A stretch of DNA of 18,543 bases from Pseudomonadota bacterium. GTDB taxonomy: Bacteria > Pseudomonadota > Gammaproteobacteria > Burkholderiales > Burkholderiaceae_C. The position numbers and the translations under genes were made by a program. The stretch covers positions 1-18,543 of the forward strand of contig JAEZLX010000060.1 in NCBI GenBank assembly GCA_023415035.1, in the 5' to 3' direction. Positions 13,903-18,543 of the stretch are shown one piece after another. Numbering within the stretch: the first letter of the stretch is position 1; the number at the start of each line of letters is the position of its first letter. The notes beneath the pieces are model-generated. The model did no database searches, was not told where the DNA came from, and was given only the letters and a program-made list of their open reading frames with translations.

Positions 13903-14772
13903 ATGACTGCCAGCGCCCCTTCCACGACATCGGCGCCTGCCGTTTCCTTGCGGCAGCGTGCCCTGCAGGCTCTGCAAACAGCCGATCCCGACCGGAAGAT
14001 GGCACTCACGCACGCACTGTGGGCCGAACTGGCTGCCGCAGCCGCAGGCGGCCAGGACCTTTCTGCTCTGCTGGGGTCCGCCGAGGTGATCGACTGTGAC
14101 GAAGACCGACTGCCCGGCCGGCCTCAGCGTCCTGAACTCGTGGAGCCGGCCAGCCTGGTCCAGCGCTCGCCCTTCACACCGGAGGGTCTGGCCGCCCTCA
14201 TCCATGCCATCGCGCACATCGAGTTCAATGCCATCAACCTGGGGCTGGACGCCGTATGGCGTTTCCCCGGCATGCCGGTGGCGTTCTACCGCGACTGGCT
14301 TCGCGTAGCCGACGAGGAAGCGACCCACTTTGCCCTGCTGCGCGAGGAACTGCAGGCGCTTGGCCACGCCTATGGCGACTTCCCTGCCCACAACGGCCTG
14401 TGGGACATGTGCGTGCGAACCCGCGAAGACATCGTGGCTCGCATGGCCCTGGTGCCGCGCACGCTGGAGGCACGCGGACTGGATGCCACACCGCTGATCC
14501 AGGCCAGGCTGCACAAGGTCGGCACCCCCGCCGCGCAACGCACCATCGCCGCGCTGGACATCATCCTGCGCGACGAGGTCGGTCACGTCGCCATCGGCAA
14601 CCACTGGTACGGCTGGCTGTGCCGGCGCGAAGGGCTGGAGCCCCTGTCACATTACCGCGTGCTGGCGCGCCATCACCAGGCGCCGCGACCGCGACCGCCC
14701 TTCAATACCGAAGCACGCCAGCGGGCCGGCTTCACGGCCGAAGAAATCGCCTACCTGCACAGCGCGGGCTGA
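13903..14772 (+). CDS. DUF455 ferritin-like protein (predicted di-iron site)
   Basis: The 289-residue protein belongs to the DUF455 ferritin-like group. A complete di-iron ligand set is visible: E107 in AHIEFNAIN, E139 and H142 in DEEATHF, E189 in TLEARG, and E225 and H228 in RDEVGHVA, the E...ExxH...E...ExxH order of four-helix di-iron proteins. The first 15 residues are Ala/Ser/Thr-rich and probably disordered. The reaction is unknown. The ATG at 13903 directly follows a palindrome containing TACAAT and has no spaced Shine-Dalgarno, so a leaderless mRNA is possible. It is divergent from the carbonic anhydrase gene, and its stop is 8 nt from that of the convergent xerD. Confidence 0.88.
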   Translation: MTASAPSTTSAPAVSLRQRALQALQTADPDRKMALTHALWAELAAAAAGGQDLSALLGSAEVIDCDEDRLPGRPQRPELVEPASLVQRSPFTPEGLAALIHAIAHIEFNAINLGLDAVWRFPGMPVAFYRDWLRVADEEATHFALLREELQALGHAYGDFPAHNGLWDMCVRTREDIVARMALVPRTLEARGLDATPLIQARLHKVGTPAAQRTIAALDIILRDEVGHVAIGNHWYGWLCRREGLEPLSHYRVLARHHQAPRPRPPFNTEARQRAGFTAEEIAYLHSAG

Positions 14773-14780
14773 GTCACTGT

Positions 14781-15701
14781 TCAGCCGCGCGGGTGGTGCT
14801 GCGCCACGATGGTCTTCAGGCGCTCACGCGCCACATGCGTATAAATCGTGGTGGTCGAGATGTCGGCATGCCCCAGCAGCATCTGCACCGCGCGCAGGTC
14901 CGCACCATGGTTGAGCAGGTGAGTCGCAAACGCGTGCCGCAACGTGTGCGGCGACAGCGGTGCGGTGATGCCCGCCTGCGCCGCGTAGCGCTTGATGATC
15001 TGCCAGAACATCACCCGGCTCATGGACTGGCCCGGTTTGGGACCGCGCGAGGTCACGAACAGGTCCTGCGTCTGCACACCCCCCAGGATGGCCGGCCGAG
15101 CCTCGGCGAGATAAGCCCGCAGCCAGCGCGCGGCCTCCTCCCCGAACGGCACCAGCCGCTCCTTGTCGCCCTTGCCGGTGATCCGCAGCACGTGCTCGGC
15201 CAGGCCCACATGGAACACCTTGAGCCCGACCAGCTCGCTCACCCGCAGTCCGCTGGCGTACATCAGCTCCAGCATGGCCCGGTCGCGCAGGCCCAGCGGA
15301 TCAGCCACGTCCGGCGCCGCGAGCAGGGCTTCGACCTGCGCCTCGGACATGGTCTTGGGCACACGCAAGGGTTGCCGCGCCGCCAGCATCCGCAGGGTCG
15401 GATCCGCCTCGATGAGCCGTTCGCGCAGGGCCCAGCGAAAATAGCGCCGGAACACGGTCAGGCGCCGGTTGGCGGTGGTCGCCCGCGTCTGCGCATGACG
15501 ATGGGCAAAGTAGCCGTTGAGTTCGACCTCCCCGACGTCGGGCAGCGCCTGCCCGCGGCCAGCCAGCCAGGTCGCCAGCCCGTTCAGGTCCCGCCTGTAG
15601 GCATCCAGGGTGTTGCGCGACAGCCCCTCTTCCAGCCAGAGGCTGTCGATGAAGGCGGACACGCTCGCTCCGCTGCGCGAGAGCGCCGCCTCGTCACTCA
15701 T
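14781..15701 (-). CDS. xerD: Site-specific tyrosine recombinase XerD
   Basis: XerD acts with XerC at the chromosomal dif site to resolve chromosome dimers before division. The 306-residue protein has an N-terminal core-binding domain (FIDSLWLEEGLSRNTLDAYRRDL, about 17-39) and the catalytic domain with R153 (SGLRVSEL), K177 (TGKGDKERLVP), H252 and R255 (SPHTLRHAFATHLL), H278 (LLGHADISTTTIY) and nucleophile Y287. The length and the second half match XerD rather than XerC or a phage integrase, and there is no mobile-element context. The start at 15701 (MSDEAALSR) lies 9 nt after the stop of the upstream receptor gene on the same strand; its ribosome site is weak, so coupling is possible. Confidence 0.93.
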   Translation of the reverse strand: MSDEAALSRSGASVSAFIDSLWLEEGLSRNTLDAYRRDLNGLATWLAGRGQALPDVGEVELNGYFAHRHAQTRATTANRRLTVFRRYFRWALRERLIEADPTLRMLAARQPLRVPKTMSEAQVEALLAAPDVADPLGLRDRAMLELMYASGLRVSELVGLKVFHVGLAEHVLRITGKGDKERLVPFGEEAARWLRAYLAEARPAILGGVQTQDLFVTSRGPKPGQSMSRVMFWQIIKRYAAQAGITAPLSPHTLRHAFATHLLNHGADLRAVQMLLGHADISTTTIYTHVARERLKTIVAQHHPRG

Positions 15702-15710
15702 GCGAACAAC

Positions 15711-16682
15711 TCAATTCAATGACAGCTTCTGCTTGGCCACGACTTCCTTGTAGACCTCGTACTCGGCCTTGATCTGGGCGGCGAACTCGTCAGGCGAGTT
15801 GTCGACGATCAGGGAACCCGTGTCCTCGATGCGCTTGCGCACGGCCGGATCGGCCAGCGCCTGCTTGGACGCATTGTAGAGTTTGTCCACCACCTCCTTG
15901 GGCATGCCCTTGGGGCCGATCAGGCCGTAGTACGCCATGCGGTTGACCGGCTCCAGGCCCACTTCCTTGAACGTCGGCACGTCGGGCAACACCGACAGCC
16001 GTTGCGGCGCCGCCACAGCCAGGGCCACCAGACGACCCGATTTGATGTGCGGCAACGCCGAGGGCAGGTTGTCAAAGATGATCGGCACCTGCCCACCCAC
16101 CGTATCGTTCAGGGCCGGGCCCGCACCTCGGTACGGGATGTGCGTCACGAAGGTGTTGGTCAGGCTCTTGAACAGCTCGAACTGCAGGTGGCCGATCCCG
16201 CCCGTACCCGAGCTCGCGTAGCTGTACTTGCCCGGACTGCGCTTGACCACATCCAGGAACTCCTTGAGGTCCTTGGCCGGAAAACTCGGGTGCACCGCGA
16301 TCACGTTGGGCGTGGCGGCGATGTTGGTGATCGGCGTGAAATCGGTCAGGGTGTTGTACGGGATCTTGGGATTGATGGCCGGGTTGGCAGCCGTCGTTGA
16401 CACCGTGGCCATGCCGACGATGTAGCCGTCGGGCGCCGCTCGCGCCAGCTCGGTCGCGCCGATCACGCCCCCGCCACCCGCCTTGTTCTCCACGACCACG
16501 TTCTGGCCGAGCGCCCTGCCCAGAGGCTCGGACATGACACGGGCAATGATGTCGGTTGTCCCGCCCGGAGCGAAAGGAACCTGCAGCCTGATCGGCTTGG
16601 TCGGGTAGCCCTGCGCGGCGGCGGTGCCGGCCAGCATGAGCGAAGCGGCGGCCATGCCGATGAGGTGACGACGAGAAAGCAT
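15711..16682 (-). CDS. Bug-type (TctC family) periplasmic solute receptor
   Basis: A 323-residue extracytoplasmic binding protein of the tripartite tricarboxylate transporter receptor family, greatly expanded in Burkholderiales. The signal peptide begins MLSRRHLIGMAAASLMLAG and probably ends at TAAAQ (about residue 23-24); SRRHLIG resembles a twin-arginine motif. The mature part has the family motifs YPTKPIRLQVPFAPGGTTD, NKAGGGGVIG, SSGTGGIGHL, HIPYRGAGPALNDTVGGQV and an ending with FAAQIKAEYEVYKEVV. The ATG at 16682 is chosen because AAGGAGA (16690-16696) lies 7 nt upstream and it begins the signal peptide; the open frame extends 31 codons further without support. The membrane partners TctA and TctB are not nearby, so it is an orphan receptor; the ligand is likely a small organic acid but unknown. 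Confidence 0.93.
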   Translation of the reverse strand: MLSRRHLIGMAAASLMLAGTAAAQGYPTKPIRLQVPFAPGGTTDIIARVMSEPLGRALGQNVVVENKAGGGGVIGATELARAAPDGYIVGMATVSTTAANPAINPKIPYNTLTDFTPITNIAATPNVIAVHPSFPAKDLKEFLDVVKRSPGKYSYASSGTGGIGHLQFELFKSLTNTFVTHIPYRGAGPALNDTVGGQVPIIFDNLPSALPHIKSGRLVALAVAAPQRLSVLPDVPTFKEVGLEPVNRMAYYGLIGPKGMPKEVVDKLYNASKQALADPAVRKRIEDTGSLIVDNSPDEFAAQIKAEYEVYKEVVAKQKLSLN

Positions 16683-16778
16683 GACGGGTTCTCCTTGTGA
16701 GTGAACGCTGTTGACGAACTGGATACGGATTCGCCCTGTCGCCGCCAAGGTCACGCCGGCACCATGGCCGGACAACAG

Positions 16779-16795
16779 GCTAGCACCACTCTAGC
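16779..16795. repeat. Short inverted repeat in the receptor / AEC permease divergent gap
   Basis: GCTAG (16779-16783) and CTAGC (16791-16795) flank 7 bp in the 193-bp gap between two divergent transport genes. The arms are short, so this is only a possible operator. The rest of the gap (16683-16875) holds the receptor ribosome site, an AT-rich patch at about 16824-16841 that may contain the receptor promoter, and the -10-like TATGCT before the permease; I see no gene. Confidence 0.25.
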
Positions 16796-16863
16796 GTTCG
16801 CGCCCCGTCTTCGCTATGGGGTCACTACATAAGTATTAACCCTGTACCTCCCGTTTCGTCGGC

Positions 16864-16869
16864 TATGCT
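16864..16869 (+). promoter_or_regulatory. -10-like element 6 nt before the AEC permease GTG
   Basis: TATGCT (four of six consensus bases) ends 6 nt before the GTG at 16876. No ribosome site is seen, and no clear -35 at 17 bp. If used, the RNA would start at the GTG. Confidence 0.3.
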
Positions 16870-16875
16870 CCGCGG

Positions 16876-17784
16876 GTGACCTACCTGCCACTGCTCCTGC
16901 CGGATTTCCTGCTGATCCTTTGCGGCTACCTGTTGTGCCGCCTCACACCACTGAATCAGACGGTGTGGTCGCCGGTCGAGACCCTGGTCTACTACTTCCT
17001 GTTCCCGGTCCTGCTGTTCAATTCGATCATCCGCAGCCCGATCGATCCCCAGGCAGCCTCCAGCCTCGCCCTGGCGGGCCTGCTGCTGGCCATCGGCGGC
17101 ATCGCGATGGCCTATTCCCTCCCACACTGGCCCTGGATCGGCCGGCGGATCGACCGCGGTCTCCACGCCGGCAGCGCGCAGATCGGATTCCGGTTCAACT
17201 CCTTCATCGCCCTGGCCCTGGCCAGCCGGCTCGCCGGTGCCGAAGGGCTGCTGAACATTGCCGTGCTGATCGGGCTGTGCGTTCCCATCCTCAATGTCGG
17301 CGCTATCTGGCCCATGGCGCGCCACGCCAACAAAGGCTTTGCGCGCGAACTGATCCGCAATCCGCTCATCATCGCCACGGCCAGCGGCCTGGCCGCCAAC
17401 CTCATCGGGCTGAGCATCCCGGCCTGGCTGCAGCCCAGCGTGGATCGCATCGGCCAAGCCTCACTCGCCATGGGACTGATGGCTGCGGGCGCCGGCCTGC
17501 GCTTGGGCTCGCTCGCCAAAGCCAGGCAACTGGCCGCGCAGCTCCTGGCCATCAAACATCTGGGCATGCCCATGCTGGCCGCCCTGCTGACCCATGCCCT
17601 CGGGCTGGGCCCGGTCCAGGCCACCTGCCTGCTGATGTTCTCGGCCATTCCCACCTCATCGGCCAGCTATGTGCTGGCCTCGCGCATGGGCTACGACGGC
17701 GGCTACGTGGCCGGGCTCGTCACCCTGTCCACGGTCCTGGGACTGTTCAGCATTCCGTTCGCCCTGCATTTGGCCCTGGCCTGA
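16876..17784 (+). CDS. AEC (auxin efflux carrier) family permease
   Basis: The 302-residue protein is almost wholly hydrophobic with about ten membrane segments: for example PLLLPDFLLILCGYLLC (5-21), TLVYYFLFPVLLFNSII (36-52), LALAGLLLAIGGIAMAY (64-80), LLNIAVLIGLCVPILNVGAIW (125-145) and GYVAGLVTLSTVLGLFSIPFALHLALA at the end. The two-halved layout with a central charged loop and the ending ...FSAIPTSSASYVLASRMGYD...AGLVTLSTVLGLFSIP is typical of AEC permeases (including MdcF and YfdV), which move organic anions such as malonate or oxalate. The substrate is not inferable. The start is a GTG with no Shine-Dalgarno; an alternative start inside the first helix is possible but less likely. It is divergent from the orphan solute receptor, but nothing shows they share a substrate. 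Confidence 0.9.
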   Translation: MTYLPLLLPDFLLILCGYLLCRLTPLNQTVWSPVETLVYYFLFPVLLFNSIIRSPIDPQAASSLALAGLLLAIGGIAMAYSLPHWPWIGRRIDRGLHAGSAQIGFRFNSFIALALASRLAGAEGLLNIAVLIGLCVPILNVGAIWPMARHANKGFARELIRNPLIIATASGLAANLIGLSIPAWLQPSVDRIGQASLAMGLMAAGAGLRLGSLAKARQLAAQLLAIKHLGMPMLAALLTHALGLGPVQATCLLMFSAIPTSSASYVLASRMGYDGGYVAGLVTLSTVLGLFSIPFALHLALA

Positions 17785-17825
17785 CCCTGTCCATTGGCTC
17801 AGGGGGCGGCAACCGGTACAACAGT

Positions 17826-17831
17826 TAGAAT
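17826..17831 (+). promoter_or_regulatory. -10-like element upstream of ugd
   Basis: TAGAAT (five of six consensus bases) lies in the AT-rich part of the 94-bp gap between the AEC permease gene and ugd, giving a leader of about 40 nt. No -35 is found at the normal spacing, so confidence is low. Confidence 0.35.
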
Positions 17832-17878
17832 TAATCATTGCCTTTTCGGCGCCCCAGATCGCTGTCGTCCCCCGCCAT

Positions 17879-18543
17879 ATGAAAATCGCTGTCGCCGGTA
17901 CGGGCTATGTTGGCCTGTCCAATGCCATCCTCCTGTCCCAGCACCATCAGGTGGTGGCACTGGACATCGTGCAGGCCAAGGTCGACCTCATCAACGCCCG
18001 CAAGAGCCCCATCGAGGATGCCGAGGTTGAGCTCTATCTCGCCAGCAAACCCCTGAACCTGCGCGCGACCACCGACCGGAACGAAGCCTACGCAGATGCC
18101 GACTTCGTCATCATCGCAACACCGACCGACTACGACAGCGACACCAACTATTTCAACACCAGCTCGGTCGAGCAGGTCATCCGCGATGTGATGGCGATCA
18201 ACCCGAAAGCGGTGATGGTCATCAAGTCGACGGTGCCGGTCGGCTACACACGCCGCATCCGTCAGGAAACCGGGTGCGACAACATCATCTTCTCGCCCGA
18301 ATTCCTGCGTGAGGGGAAGGCCCTTTACGACAACCTCCATCCATCGCGCATCATCGTCGGCGAGCAGTCCGAGCGCGCCCGCGTCTTCGCCAATCTTTTG
18401 CTCGAAGGCGCGGAGAAAAAGGATGCCCCGGTCCTGCTGATCGATTCCACCGAGGCAGAAGCGGTCAAGCTGTTCTCCAATACCTACCTGGCCATGCGGG
18501 TGGCCTACTTCAACGAGCTGGACACCTACGCCTGCACCCATGG
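17879..18543 (+). CDS. ugd: UDP-glucose 6-dehydrogenase, N-terminal part (cut by window edge)
   Basis: Ugd oxidises UDP-glucose to UDP-glucuronate with two NAD+, feeding capsule, exopolysaccharide or lipid A modification. The 221 visible residues open with MKIAVAGTGYVGLSN (Rossmann GxGxxG at 7-12), then ATPTDYDSDTNYFNTSSVE (80-98), VIKSTVPVGYTRR (114-126), FSPEFLREGKALYDNLHPSRI (138-158) and TEAEAVKLFSNTYLAMRVAYFNEL (191-214) with K197 and N201. This wording is that of the shorter E. coli type enzyme (about 388 residues), so a little over half is present; the catalytic Cys lies beyond the edge. The start at 17879 has no clear Shine-Dalgarno. Confidence 0.95.
   Translation, partial: MKIAVAGTGYVGLSNAILLSQHHQVVALDIVQAKVDLINARKSPIEDAEVELYLASKPLNLRATTDRNEAYADADFVIIATPTDYDSDTNYFNTSSVEQVIRDVMAINPKAVMVIKSTVPVGYTRRIRQETGCDNIIFSPEFLREGKALYDNLHPSRIIVGEQSERARVFANLLLEGAEKKDAPVLLIDSTEAEAVKLFSNTYLAMRVAYFNELDTYACTH

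Noticed and set aside
13846..14604. N-terminal extension of the gamma carbonic anhydrase frame (253 further codons)
   Set aside because: A good ribosome site sets the start at 13845, the hexapeptide fold begins there, and the extension lies antisense to the DUF455 gene.
14781..15701. Tyrosine recombinase as a mobile-element integrase
   Set aside because: Length, motifs and setting are those of housekeeping XerD; no attachment repeats or phage genes are present.
16683..16775. 31-codon upstream extension of the Bug receptor
   Set aside because: It would bury the signal peptide and ignore a well-placed AAGGAGA.
17858..17894. 10-bp direct repeat ATCGCTGTCG upstream of and inside the start of ugd
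   Set aside because: The second copy is coding sequence for conserved residues (I-A-V-A), and a single 10-mer repeat is weak evidence.
1..18543. CRISPR arrays, insertion sequences, rRNA genes, toxin-antitoxin pairs or defence genes
   Set aside because: Reading both strands shows no spaced repeats, transposase frames, rRNA-like segments or small paired toxin-antitoxin frames; all gaps are under 200 bp.

Overview
The window is high-GC DNA with bacterial gene density and every recognisable gene points to a betaproteobacterium of the order Burkholderiales: the order pyrG-kdsA-DUF1330-eno-ftsB, a Bug-type (TctC) solute receptor, a metal-dependent type KdsA, and an E. coli-like ugd. Comamonadaceae or a close relative is possible from the wording of KdsA (IAGTCSIEG), but family placement is a guess. 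Nothing looks like phage, insertion sequence, CRISPR or plasmid; this is mostly ordinary chromosome.

Left part (1-6298, all minus strand). Reading along the minus strand: coaBC (coenzyme A synthesis), a short AT-rich gap with a 10-bp-arm palindrome, a Tat-exported metallo-beta-lactamase-fold hydrolase, then selA, selB and the selenocysteine tRNA gene selC in one tight run, and finally the start of a nitroreductase-family gene cut by the window edge. SelA converts Ser-tRNA(Sec) to Sec-tRNA(Sec), selC is that tRNA, and SelB delivers it to UGA codons, so the complete dedicated set for using selenocysteine is here except SelD; no selenoprotein gene is visible in the window.

Middle part (6401-12294, all plus strand). 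A small lipoprotein gene, then pyrG (CTP synthase) behind a strong sigma-70 promoter that sits in a large inverted repeat, kdsA (KDO-8-phosphate synthase), a DUF1330 gene, eno (enolase), a clear rho-independent terminator, then ftsB (divisome) and a NadR-like P-loop kinase with a cysteine-rich tail.

Right part (12299-18543). hslO (Hsp33 chaperone) and a gamma-carbonic-anhydrase-like gene on the minus strand; a divergent DUF455 ferritin-like gene; xerD and a Bug-type solute receptor on the minus strand; a divergent AEC-family permease; and the first 221 codons of ugd (UDP-glucose 6-dehydrogenase), cut by the right edge.

The most interesting signals are non-coding: (i) several genes (coaBC, ftsB, the DUF455 gene, the AEC permease) lack a well-placed Shine-Dalgarno but have a -10-like hexamer ending 6-7 nt before the start codon, as expected of leaderless mRNAs; (ii) a 14-bp palindrome between the carbonic anhydrase and DUF455 genes that presents TACAAT on both strands; (iii) a 36-bp inverted repeat wrapped around the TATAAT of pyrG; (iv) a palindrome before the metallo-hydrolase gene; (v) a hairpin across the end of that gene just before selA. 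I see no convincing undescribed multi-gene system.
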